Assembly (NCBI RefSeq): GCF_963931295.1
Contig: NZ_OZ007001.1
Location: 1,925,137 to 1,989,136 of the forward strand
Length of the DNA stretch: 64,000 nucleotides
Source: an uncultured Mailhella sp.
Lineage (GTDB): Bacteria > Desulfobacterota > Desulfovibrionia > Desulfovibrionales > Desulfovibrionaceae
Direction of reading: 5' to 3'
Positions 47,909-56,070 of this stretch are shown here, piece after piece. How positions within the stretch are numbered: position 1 is the stretch's first letter; each line of letters starts with the position of its first letter. The translations under genes and the position numbers were made by a program. The notes beneath the pieces are model-generated. The model ran no database searches. It saw only the letters and a list, made by a program, of their open reading frames with translations, and had not been told where the DNA came from.

Positions 47909-49556
47909 ATGTCTGCACAGGAAACATCCGTTCAGTACCACGAAACCGACGTGCTGGTGCTCGGTGGAGGAGCCAGTGGTTGCGGCGCAGCCATAGCTGC
48001 GCGGGAAGCCGGGAAAAGGACGCTGCTGGTCGATAAGGGAAAACTGGAAAGCTGAGGCTGCATAGGCGGCGGCAACGATCATTTCATGGGGGTTCTGAAC
48101 ACCGACGAGCCCTACGATACCGTGGAAGACATGGTGAAGGTGTACTGCACGCCCACCAACGGCCTTCTCCCCGACACCGTCCGTCAGTGGGGAGCGATCA
48201 TTCCCCACATGATCGAATGGCTCACGGACGTGGGCGTTCAGTTCCGCAAGAAGGAAGACGGCAGCTATCTGCGCACGCGCGGTTTCGGTCAGCCGGGAAA
48301 GTGGTGGATTCTCATCCGCGACGGCCAGTACATGAAGCCGCTCATAGCGAAGAAGATTCGCGAGATAGGCGTGGATGTCCTCGACAACGTCATGATCACC
48401 AGACTTGTGGTCAAAGACGGTCGCATGGTCGGCGCCATGGGCTACAACGTGCTGAACGGGGAATTTCACGTCATCCGCTGCAAGACGGCGGTGCTGGCCC
48501 TCGGTCCGCGCGCCACGCGAGTGACGACCAATTCCACCAGAAATCCCTTCAACGCGCAGTTCCCCAGTCATAATACCGGAGCCCAGTATATTCTTGCCTA
48601 CGAAGCCGGCGCGCGCATCGGCTGTCTCGATACCCGCCAGATCGCCACGGTGCTTCCCAAGAGCTTCGGCTGCCCGGGCATGAACGGCCTCACGGGCGAA
48701 GGCGGCGCAGCTCTGAACTACAAGGGCGAGCGCCTCATGAAGAAGTACCATCCCATGCTGGAGCAGGCTCCCCGTCATCTTTTTGTGCAGGGACTTGTGC
48801 GGGAGCAGATTGCCGGTTACGGCCCGCCTTTTTATATGGACACCCGCAATCTTCCCCGGGAAAGTCAGCGCGTGCTTACGGAAGAACTCATGCCCGGCGA
48901 CAAGGCCACATGGAAGGAATATTCCGAACAGAAGGGCGTGGACCTCTACAATAAGCTCATGGAAGTGGAAATAGGCGACCTTGCTCTGGAAGCGCTGGTG
49001 CTTCGCGACGAACATTTCGAGAGCAACATTTCCGGTCTTTTCGTGGGAACCGGTTTTCAGGCTTTTTCCGGCGCCATGTGCGGAGGCTATGCGGCCGGAA
49101 AGCATGCTTCCGCGAAGGCCGAAGCCATTGACGCCGTGCCGGACGTGTCCGCCGGAGAAGCGGAGGCGGAACGCCGTCGCGTTCTTGCTCCCCTGCATTC
49201 CGAGGGCGGCACGCATTATGCGCAGTTTGAAAGCGCCATCAGACAGGTCATGGACTACTTACATGGGGTATGTCCGCAACGAGCGGGGCATGAAGCAGGC
49301 TCTGGACAGCCTTGCCCGCATCGAGGCGCTCAAGGACGACCTTATTGCAGACAACTGGCATGAACTCATGCGCACCCATGAAGCGCTTGTTCTGCTGGAG
49401 ATGTGCAAGCTTGTCACCCTGGCCAGCATTGAACACCGGGAGACATCCAACAGCACCATTTATATGCGTTCCGACTACCCCGATCCCGATCCCGCCCTGA
49501 ACAGGCTCATGGTGACGGAAAAGGTGGATGGCCGGCCCAGGATTTCCTGGCAGTGA
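47909..49556 (+). pseudogene. AprA/FrdA-like FAD-dependent oxidoreductase interrupted by TGA and a frameshift
   Basis: A single flavoprotein of about 548 residues is recovered if two lesions are read through. It begins MSAQETSVQYHETDVLVLGGG (FAD GxGxxG) and continues KGKLES, then an in-frame TGA (48053-48055), then GCIGGGNDHFMGVLNTD. Later motifs include FGQPGKWWIL, TTNSTRNPFNAQF and GMNGLTGEGG, typical of the fumarate-reductase/AprA flavoprotein fold. At about 49257 an extra T in CTACTTACATG shifts the frame; the C-terminal part (MGYVRNERGMKQALDSL) continues in another frame to the TGA at 49554. It could be a pseudogene, a draft-sequence error, or (for the TGA) a selenocysteine codon. Pairs with the next gene. 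Confidence 0.7.
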
Positions 49557-49592
49557 GCATGAAGTCATATTCAGCTGAAAAGGATAGAGAAA

Positions 49593-51266
49593 ATGCCTCC
49601 CAGATATAGTAAGGAATTGAAAGAGCTGGTGGTTTCGGGTTTTCAGAAGCGTCAGAACAGAACATCGCCGTGCGAGGCGCACTGCCCGGCGGGCAACCGG
49701 ATTCAGGCTGTTGAAACCCTGATCAAGGACGGAAAGCCGGAAGAGGCCCATGCCGTGCTTCTTTCCCGCAATCCTTTCTCCGGCGTGACCGGACGCGTGT
49801 GCACGCATCCCTGCGAGATGCACTGCAACCGCCGCAAGTATGATGAAGGAATTTCCATCCGTGCGCTGGAACGTTTTGCCGCCGACGCTCCCGTCATTTC
49901 CCGCCTTGCGCCTCTGGCCGATACGGGAAAGAAGGTGGCGGTCATCGGTTCCGGCCCTGCGGGCATGACCTGCGCATATTTTCTCCGCCTCATGGGCCAT
50001 GCCGTCACGGTGTTTGAAGCGTCGGCCGTGCTCGGCGGCGTTCCCCGCGTGTCCGTGCCGGATTTCAGACTGCCGAAGAACGTCGTGGACAGAGAAGTGG
50101 GCAACGTGCTCTCGCTCAACATCGCCGCGCACACCAACGTCAAGGTCGGCAGGGATGTGGCTCTCGCCGCAATCATGGACGCCTATGACGCCACGGTGGT
50201 CGCCGTGGGCAATCAGAAGGAACGTCTGCTCAACATTCCCGGCAGGGAAGCGCTGGTTCCCGCAGTGAGCTTCCTCGGGGCCAGCAATCTGTCCCGTCAG
50301 AGCCTGGCCGGAAAGAACGTGGTGGTGCTCGGCGGCGGTGGCGTGGCCTTCGACTGCGCCTTTACGGCCCGTCGTCTCGGCGCCGGTTCCGTCAGCCTCG
50401 TGTTCCCCGAAGCGGCCGACGCCATCAAAGCTCCGCAGGAGGAAGTGGAACAGGCCAGGGCTGAAAACATCAATCTTTACGCGTCCTATCTTGCGGACGG
50501 CGTCGAGGGCAATACGGTCAGGGCTTCCGGGCTTTCCAGCTTCCGTTTCAGCGAGAGCGGCGAGCTCATCGCCGAATTCCGCGAAGGCGACGTCATTTCC
50601 CTGCCGGCCGACATGGTGATCTGCGCCAGCGGTCTGATGCCGGAAACGGATTTTCTGGAAGGCCTCTCCCTCCAGAAAACGGCCCGCGGCTATATGGTGG
50701 TCGACGACTTCCAGGAAAGCTCGGTTCCCGGACTGTTTGCCGCCGGCGACATCGTCACCGGACCGGCCACGGTGGCCTCGGCCATCGGCAGCGGCCGCAG
50801 GGCCGCCATCGGCGTGCACTGCCGCCTTGAAGGCCTGACGGAATTTCCCGAAGTCGTCTTCAAGGAAAACGGGAGCGGAACCCTTTCTCTCGTCATGGAG
50901 AAAAAGGCGCTCAGGCAGGAGCAGCATGTCGTGCAGTTCGAGGAAATCGAGAATCCGACCTATCATGAACACGCTCCCCGTCAGCAGACGAACAAGTCCG
51001 ACCGGACGCATCTGCTGCCCTTTGAGGAAATTGATCTCGGTTTCAACGCCGAACAGGCTCAGTCAGAGGCCTCCCGCTGCATACACTGCGGTCACTGCAT
51101 CGACTGCGGCACCTGCGTGGAGCGCTGCCCCAACTACATTCTGGACCGCAATGAAGACGGGCCCTTCGTCCGTTATCCTGAAGAATGCTGGCACTGCGCC
51201 TGCTGCCGCATAGGCTGTCCCACCGGTTCCATCACCATAGAGTTTCCCATCACCATGCTTGTGTGA
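49593..51266 (+). CDS. GltD/BzdV-like FAD oxidoreductase with N- and C-terminal iron-sulfur domains
   Basis: 557-residue electron-transfer flavoprotein. An N-terminal Fer4_20 domain (CEAHCPAGNRIQA, CTHPCEMHCNR) feeds a pyridine-nucleotide-disulfide-oxidoreductase core with two Rossmann motifs (VAVIGSGPAGMTCAYFL and VVVLGGGGVAFDCAF) and the FAD end motif GLFAAGDIVTGPATVASAIGSG. A C-terminal two-[4Fe-4S] ferredoxin follows (CIHCGHCIDCGTCVERCP, CWHCACCRIGCPTG). This is the layout of GltD-type/BzdV proteins that pass electrons between NAD(P)H or ferredoxin and a partner flavoprotein. It lies 36 bases after the AprA/FrdA-like gene and is itself intact; it probably served as the electron partner of that enzyme. 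Confidence 0.88.
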   Translation: MPPRYSKELKELVVSGFQKRQNRTSPCEAHCPAGNRIQAVETLIKDGKPEEAHAVLLSRNPFSGVTGRVCTHPCEMHCNRRKYDEGISIRALERFAADAPVISRLAPLADTGKKVAVIGSGPAGMTCAYFLRLMGHAVTVFEASAVLGGVPRVSVPDFRLPKNVVDREVGNVLSLNIAAHTNVKVGRDVALAAIMDAYDATVVAVGNQKERLLNIPGREALVPAVSFLGASNLSRQSLAGKNVVVLGGGGVAFDCAFTARRLGAGSVSLVFPEAADAIKAPQEEVEQARAENINLYASYLADGVEGNTVRASGLSSFRFSESGELIAEFREGDVISLPADMVICASGLMPETDFLEGLSLQKTARGYMVVDDFQESSVPGLFAAGDIVTGPATVASAIGSGRRAAIGVHCRLEGLTEFPEVVFKENGSGTLSLVMEKKALRQEQHVVQFEEIENPTYHEHAPRQQTNKSDRTHLLPFEEIDLGFNAEQAQSEASRCIHCGHCIDCGTCVERCPNYILDRNEDGPFVRYPEECWHCACCRIGCPTGSITIEFPITMLV

Positions 51267-51320
51267 TGCCGTGAAGTGAGGAGGTTCCTGGGCGGCGTGT
51301 CCGCCCGGGAACGCCGGGAG

Positions 51321-51355
51321 AGGGAGGACGGAGCTGTTTTCGTCCTCCCTTTTTC
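51321..51355 (+). terminator. Terminator after the GltD-like gene
   Basis: GGGAGGACG pairs with CGTCCTCCC and is followed by TTTTT. A second GC-rich hairpin (GTTCCTGGGCGG/CCGCCCGGGAAC region, 51286-51313) precedes it. Confidence 0.8.
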
Positions 51356-51519
51356 ATTAAATGCAAGGGCCGCCCCGGAATGGAGCGGCCTTCGTCGTTA
51401 CTCCTTCAGGCAGTTAAGAGTACGGAAACGCCCCCCCCCTCGCTTAGCAGGTGGAGCACAAAGCGATTATGTCCAAAAACACTTTTTCAGCAGTAAGGAG
51501 TCGTTCAAGATTTCGTCCG

Positions 51520-51669
51520 CATCCCGTGCCGTCGATGTAGAGCAGCAGGCTCACCACGATGCGTCGACCTGTTCCTTTTCGAGCAGATCCACGACGCTGG
51601 GCGAAAATGTCGCTTTGGTCTCCCGTTTCAGCGTAGAGAAGGAAAAGGCAAATGAGCCGTCCCTGTCGA
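51520..51669. pseudogene. Decayed fragment of ruvX
   Basis: This stretch matches the interior of ruvX (about 45325-45477) at roughly four of five positions over its whole length (shared runs such as GTCTCCCG, GAGCCGTCC, TGGGCGAAAA). At least one single-base deletion near 51562 breaks any reading frame. It joins directly to a copy of the tRNA-Leu upstream region, so the ruvX start and pgpA were deleted or never present. No function is expected. Confidence 0.8.
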
Positions 51670-51733
51670 AGAGACCGTCGACGCATAAGCTTTCTCTTGT
51701 CATCTCGTTTCAGTGCTGATACGAAAGAAGCGT

Positions 51734-51820
51734 GTCCGGGTGGCGAAACTGGCATACGCAAGAGAGTTAATATCCTTAGTCCGCAGGGATTTGCGGGTCT
51801 AAGCCATGCACCGGGTGCCA
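51734..51820 (+). pseudogene. Decayed tRNA-Leu copy
   Basis: 87-nt segment, same length as the tRNA-Leu at 46209-46295 and, by my count, identical at about 73 positions. Changes include T2, a mismatched anticodon stem, two T-stem mismatches (GCGGG against CATGC), a T-loop reading TCTAAGC in place of TTCAAGC, and G in place of the Leu-identity A73. A broken remnant of the tRNA terminator follows (51838-51874). Probably non-functional. Confidence 0.8.
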
Positions 51821-51916
51821 CATAAATATCTTTGCCTCATATGCCTTTTAAACGTATATGGGGCTTTTTTTGTTATAACCGATTTTGTGATTTATAGTTT
51901 TAATAATCCTTATTCG

Positions 51917-51945
51917 TTGACATGGTATGCTATTATTATAATATA
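51917..51945 (+). promoter_or_regulatory. Possible promoter of the Crp/Fnr gene
   Basis: A consensus TTGACA (51917-51922) is followed by a very AT-rich run including TATAAT 14 bases later and TAATAT 16 bases later. The whole 51830-52021 stretch is AT-rich and unlike the rest of the window. Confidence 0.4.
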
Positions 51946-52021
51946 TATGATATTTGGCATCCTATAATATACAATAGTATTTACATAATTATATTGAATT
52001 TATGAGTAAAAGGGGGAGAGA

Positions 52022-52675
52022 ATGGCTATAGATTCCGTACATAAAATTAATCAGCTTTTTTTTCCTCATATTTTTGACGTATCAAAAGCTCCACGTCTGC
52101 CAAAGGAAGTTTTTTCACTGGGAACAACATCGACATTTCATAAGGGTGAGTTTCTTGTTTATTATGGAGAAAATTTAAAACATATATACTATCTTCATAG
52201 AGGAACTATTTTTGGTTTCCGCCCTGTGCATCACGGTGAAATGAATCTTGCCTATGTGGTCAAGGAAGGATTTTTTGGAGAAGGGTGGTTTTTTTCCGGA
52301 CACAGCAGCATGGATGAAATAGTTGTTGCTGAAGACAGTCTGGTGACTAAATTTTCTGAGAGTGCTGTTGCCAAGCTTATTCGAGATTCACAAATAGTGA
52401 AAAATTTTTTGTTTACTCTTGCAGTCAAATCAACAAGTGTATCAACAAAATTTGAAAATTTTAAAAATGAATCCATAAAAGAACGTTTAAAAACATTTAT
52501 TTTAAATCAATTTAAAAATATGGGTGAAAATGATAAATTAGAGTTGAATTTAAGTCAGAAAGATATAGCAAGCATTATGAATGTTCATTCAGTTTCCATA
52601 AGCAGAGCTTTTTCTGAATTGAAGAAGGAAATGAAAATTCAGACGTTTAAAAATAGGATAGTTATTTATCGGTAA
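52022..52675 (+). CDS. Crp/Fnr-family transcriptional regulator (AT-rich)
   Basis: 217-residue regulator: an N-terminal cNMP-like beta-roll (about 20-130) and a C-terminal winged helix with LSQKDIASIMNVHSVSISRAFSEL as recognition region. The protein has no cysteines, so it does not bind the FNR-type iron-sulfur cluster or a Cys-ligated heme; a small-molecule effector is more likely. The gene is strikingly AT-rich in its third codon positions compared with everything around it, a sign of transfer. It is followed by a perfect palindrome (52783-52810) and then the TRAP-glycyl radical genes on the same strand, which it probably controls. Confidence 0.85.
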   Translation: MAIDSVHKINQLFFPHIFDVSKAPRLPKEVFSLGTTSTFHKGEFLVYYGENLKHIYYLHRGTIFGFRPVHHGEMNLAYVVKEGFFGEGWFFSGHSSMDEIVVAEDSLVTKFSESAVAKLIRDSQIVKNFLFTLAVKSTSVSTKFENFKNESIKERLKTFILNQFKNMGENDKLELNLSQKDIASIMNVHSVSISRAFSELKKEMKIQTFKNRIVIYR

Positions 52676-52782
52676 AGGATGAGAAGAGCTGCTTTTACTG
52701 TTTTGCTCCTTACTTGGGCGAACGGCAGGTTTTCCACCCGCGAGCGTGATAAGCCTCGGGCTCTGAAAAAATAAAAAAACTC

Positions 52783-52810
52783 AATATCGATAACACAAGT
52801 TATCGATATT
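52783..52810. promoter_or_regulatory. Perfect 28-bp palindrome between the Crp/Fnr gene and the TRAP genes
   Basis: AATATCGATAAC and GTTATCGATATT flank a 4-base ACAA centre. A run of T follows, so it can act as a terminator for the Crp/Fnr gene; its symmetry (TATCGATA half-sites) also suits a dimeric Crp-type operator for the downstream operon about 104 bases before dctP. Confidence 0.6.
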
Positions 52811-52914
52811 TTTTTTGGGTATTGTTACTTAATGCACAACGCGATGAATTTCATGCATGCAGGAAGTTTGACAAGGAAAGGAGTATTTTCAACCGTTATT
52901 AACAGGAGAAAAAC

Positions 52915-53940
52915 ATGAAGTCTGCGTTTCGATTCGCTCTTGGGGTTCTTTGTTTTGGACTGGCCGGACTGCTGGTTGCCGGCCATTGCGACGCTGCGGA
53001 AAAGAAGCTGAACATGAGGCTCGGCCATCCCATGAACAAAGGAGACCAGGTGTCGCTGGGCTGCCTGAAATTCAGTGAACTCCTGGAACAGAAGTCAGGA
53101 GGGAAAATCAAACTCAAGGTGTACGGCGACTGCATTCTCGGCAGCGACCGCGTCACCACTGAAGGGGCGCAGAAGGGCAGTCTTTCCATGAGTTCCATCT
53201 CTACGGGCAATCTTTCCCTGTTCGCTCCCGACTTTTTGCTCTTCGACATGCCCTACATCATCGATCCGATGAATCCCAAGGCTCTCGAAAAGCTGTTTGC
53301 CGCCATGGATAACGGTCCGCTGGGACAGTACTATGAAAAGGTGCTGAACGGCATCAATCTGAAGCTCATCTACTTCGGCGACGTGGGCTACCGTGATTTT
53401 CAGTTCCACAATAAGAACGTGTCCACCATTGAAGGCCTGAAGAATGTGAAGGTCCGCGTCACGGACTCCGTTGTTGAACTTGCCGTGGCCAAGGCTCTGG
53501 GCATGTATCCCATTCCCATGGCGTGGGGCGAAACCGTAACCGCCATGCGGCAGGGCACCGTGGACGCCATGGCCGTCAACAACGCCTCCATTGCTCCGCT
53601 CGGCGACATCGGCGACATCGCAAAGTACGTTCTCGACACCAAGCACAACTACTATGGCCATGTTGTGGTCATGAACCTTGACCTCTGGAAGTCTCTGACG
53701 GACGGGCAGAGAGCGATCATTGAAGAAGCGGCGGCGGAAGCCGTGGCCTATGAACGTTCGCTCAGCGCCAAGATGAATGTGGACGCCTATGGAATAATGA
53801 AGGAAAAGGGCGTGACGATGAACATGTGCTCCGAGGCCGACTACGCCAAGCTTAAGGAACTCACCAAGCCCGTGTGGGAAGAGTTCCGTCCCAAGATTTC
53901 TCCCGAAGCCTATACGCTGTTCATGGACGCTCTGAAATAA
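52915..53940 (+). CDS. dctP: TRAP transporter substrate-binding protein DctP
   Basis: 341-residue periplasmic protein with an N-terminal signal (hydrophobic residues 5-22, cleavage near HCDA-AEKK). The DctP fold is seen in LNMRLGHPMNKGDQVSLG, IKLKVYGDCILG, LLFDMPYII, and NVKVRVTDSVVELAVAKALG with the conserved Arg that grips the acidic group of the ligand, then MRQGTVDAMAVNNASI. It captures a small anionic substrate for the QM permease encoded next. Given the glycyl radical enzyme downstream, a sulfonate is the likely ligand. ATG at 52915 follows ACAGGAG. Confidence 0.9.
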   Translation: MKSAFRFALGVLCFGLAGLLVAGHCDAAEKKLNMRLGHPMNKGDQVSLGCLKFSELLEQKSGGKIKLKVYGDCILGSDRVTTEGAQKGSLSMSSISTGNLSLFAPDFLLFDMPYIIDPMNPKALEKLFAAMDNGPLGQYYEKVLNGINLKLIYFGDVGYRDFQFHNKNVSTIEGLKNVKVRVTDSVVELAVAKALGMYPIPMAWGETVTAMRQGTVDAMAVNNASIAPLGDIGDIAKYVLDTKHNYYGHVVVMNLDLWKSLTDGQRAIIEEAAAEAVAYERSLSAKMNVDAYGIMKEKGVTMNMCSEADYAKLKELTKPVWEEFRPKISPEAYTLFMDALK

Positions 53941-53957
53941 TACTCCGGCAACATATT

Positions 53958-53990
53958 CCCCGTTCATTCTCTTCATGAGCGTGAACGGGG
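53958..53990 (+). terminator. Intercistronic hairpin after dctP
   Basis: CCCCGTTCA and TGAACGGGG pair over a 15-base loop just past the dctP stop. Followed by only a weak T stretch, it may cause partial termination so that the binding protein is made in excess of the permease. Confidence 0.55.
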
Positions 53991-54196
53991 AGATTGTTCT
54001 CTGATTATTCAGGGGGTCTTGTCTTATACCCTTTTCAATCCTTTACACGTGAACTTAACAGAACTGGTCGGTCGATCATTCATCATCAATGCTTGAAAAT
54101 TTCTTCATGCGATATTCTCCACGGCGTATATTGTGATGTTCTGATTCCCTATGATGTATCGATTTTGTTCTGTTCATCTACTTTACAGAGGGTGAT

Positions 54197-56050
54197 ATGA
54201 GTGCAAGACGAACGTTGATATGGCTTGATGAGAATGCTGAAAAGATTTTTCTTTTTATTGGACTCATTATTATTATTCATGCCATATTTTTTCAAACAGT
54301 ATATCGATACATCGTTATCAATATGTTTTCTGGCGACGCCGGATCTGTGGTCTGGACTGAGGAACTCTCACGATTCGTATTCGTATGGATAACGTATCTT
54401 GCGGTTCCTCTTATCATAAAATACAGCAAGGATATTCGCGTCACTGTATTTTATGATATGTTTAACAGAACTGGCAAGGCTATCATAGATAATACCAACA
54501 CGTTTCTGTTTTTTGTTCTGGCCGGCGTCATCATCTGCAAGGGCCTTGACCACATTGCCATGATTCAGCGTTTTCCGCAGAATTCCGCGGCCCTGCATCT
54601 TTCCTACGCCGTGCCGTATTCCATTCTTCCCGTCGGATTCGGACTGGTCACCCTGCGGCTTTGTCAGCGGCTCTACAAGTCGCTCCGGGAATTCGGCGTG
54701 CTTTCGGCTCTCACTGGTCTGGTGCTGGCCTTCGCCATTCTTGCGCCTCTTTTTTTCTATGAAGACTGGGAAAGCGCTCCCGTCGTGCTGCTGGTGTACT
54801 TCCTGTTCTTTCTGGCGTTCAGCACGCCGGTTGCCGTCAGCATTGCATGTTCGTGTCTGGCCGTCATATGGGCCTGCGACACCATTCCTTCCGACTATGT
54901 GGCGCAGATTACCTATACCAGCATCGACAACTCGGCCATCATGGCCATTCCCTTCTTCATCGCAACGGGCGTGTTCATGGGCGAAGGCGGCCTGAGCAGC
55001 AGACTTCTTAAGCTTGCCGACGCCTTTTTGGGCGACAAGACCGGTGGTCTGGCCCTGGCCACCATTGCCACCTGCATGTTCTTTGCCGCCATCAGCGGTT
55101 CAGGACCCGCCACGGTGGCGGCCATCGGATGCATCACCATTCCGGCCATGGTGGAGCGCGGATACAGCAGAACGTTCAGCGTGGCCATCGTCACCTGTGC
55201 CGGCATCATCGGCGTGATGATTCCTCCGAGCAATCCGCTGCTCATTTACGGCATTTCCTCGCAGCAGAGCATTGCCAAGCTCTTTGCCGGCGGCGTCGTT
55301 CCCGGACTGCTCTGCGGCTGTGCGCTGATGCTGGTCGCCTGGTGGATATCCAGGAAGAACAACTGGCGTGGAACGACCATGGCAGGCGCCAGGGAACGCG
55401 CCAGGGCCTTTGTGGAAGCCCGGTGGGCCCTGATGGTTCCGGTCATCATTCTCGGCGGCATTTACGGCGGCATCATGACGCCTACGGAAGCGGCTGCCGT
55501 CGGCGCTTTCTACGGCATGTACGTGGGCATGTTCGTTTATAAGGAAATAGGATTCAAAAAACTGTTCGACTGCTGCGTCGAAACCTGTGTGACCGGCAGC
55601 AACGTGCTGTTCATTTTTGCCATGGCCGGCATCTTCGGCAACATCATCACCATCGAATCCATTCCTGAAATGCTGGCCGAGTTCATCATGGGATTCACCA
55701 GCAGCAAGTTCCTGCTCCTTGTCATTCTGAACGTGGTTCTGCTCATCATCGGCACGTTCATGGAAGCGCTTGCCGCCATCCTCATTCTCACGCCGCTGCT
55801 GCTGCCCATCGTCGTCAGTTTCGGCATCGATCCCATCCACTTCGGCGTGATGATGACCGTCAACCTGGCCATCGGTTTTGTCACTCCGCCCATCGGCGTC
55901 AATCTGTTCGTGGGCTCCTCCATCGGCGACGTTTCGGTGGAAAGTCTGGCAAAGGCGTGTGTTCCTTTCCTGCTTGCGCTTCTGGTGTGTCAGGTACTCG
56001 TCACGTTTGTTCCCGCCATTTCCTTGTTCCTTCCCAATCTCATGCATTAA
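54197..56050 (+). CDS. dctQM: Fused TRAP transporter small and large permease (DctQM)
   Basis: 617-residue inner-membrane protein with about sixteen hydrophobic segments. Residues about 1-165 are the Q subunit (four segments; VVWTEELSRFVFVWITYLAV is typical), joined to the large M subunit (about 180-617: FALSTPVAV-like block, FFAAISGSGPATVAAIG, MIPPSNPLLIYG, TPTEAAAVGAFYG, FVTPPIGVNLFVGSSI). Together with DctP it imports a substrate with a sodium or proton gradient. The start at 54197 follows GAGGGTG. A 200-base gap with the intercistronic hairpin precedes it. Fusion of Q and M is known in TRAP systems. Confidence 0.92.
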   Translation: MSARRTLIWLDENAEKIFLFIGLIIIIHAIFFQTVYRYIVINMFSGDAGSVVWTEELSRFVFVWITYLAVPLIIKYSKDIRVTVFYDMFNRTGKAIIDNTNTFLFFVLAGVIICKGLDHIAMIQRFPQNSAALHLSYAVPYSILPVGFGLVTLRLCQRLYKSLREFGVLSALTGLVLAFAILAPLFFYEDWESAPVVLLVYFLFFLAFSTPVAVSIACSCLAVIWACDTIPSDYVAQITYTSIDNSAIMAIPFFIATGVFMGEGGLSSRLLKLADAFLGDKTGGLALATIATCMFFAAISGSGPATVAAIGCITIPAMVERGYSRTFSVAIVTCAGIIGVMIPPSNPLLIYGISSQQSIAKLFAGGVVPGLLCGCALMLVAWWISRKNNWRGTTMAGARERARAFVEARWALMVPVIILGGIYGGIMTPTEAAAVGAFYGMYVGMFVYKEIGFKKLFDCCVETCVTGSNVLFIFAMAGIFGNIITIESIPEMLAEFIMGFTSSKFLLLVILNVVLLIIGTFMEALAAILILTPLLLPIVVSFGIDPIHFGVMMTVNLAIGFVTPPIGVNLFVGSSIGDVSVESLAKACVPFLLALLVCQVLVTFVPAISLFLPNLMH

Positions 56051-56070
56051 CCTTGTAAAGGAGAGTTGGT

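Noticed and set aside
51734..51820. A second functional tRNA-Leu
   Set aside because: T-stem and anticodon-stem mismatches, altered T loop and loss of A73 argue against function.
53994..54200. A 68-residue open frame between dctP and dctQM
   Set aside because: It begins at a TTG without a ribosome site and has no motif; the region is more likely an untranslated spacer.
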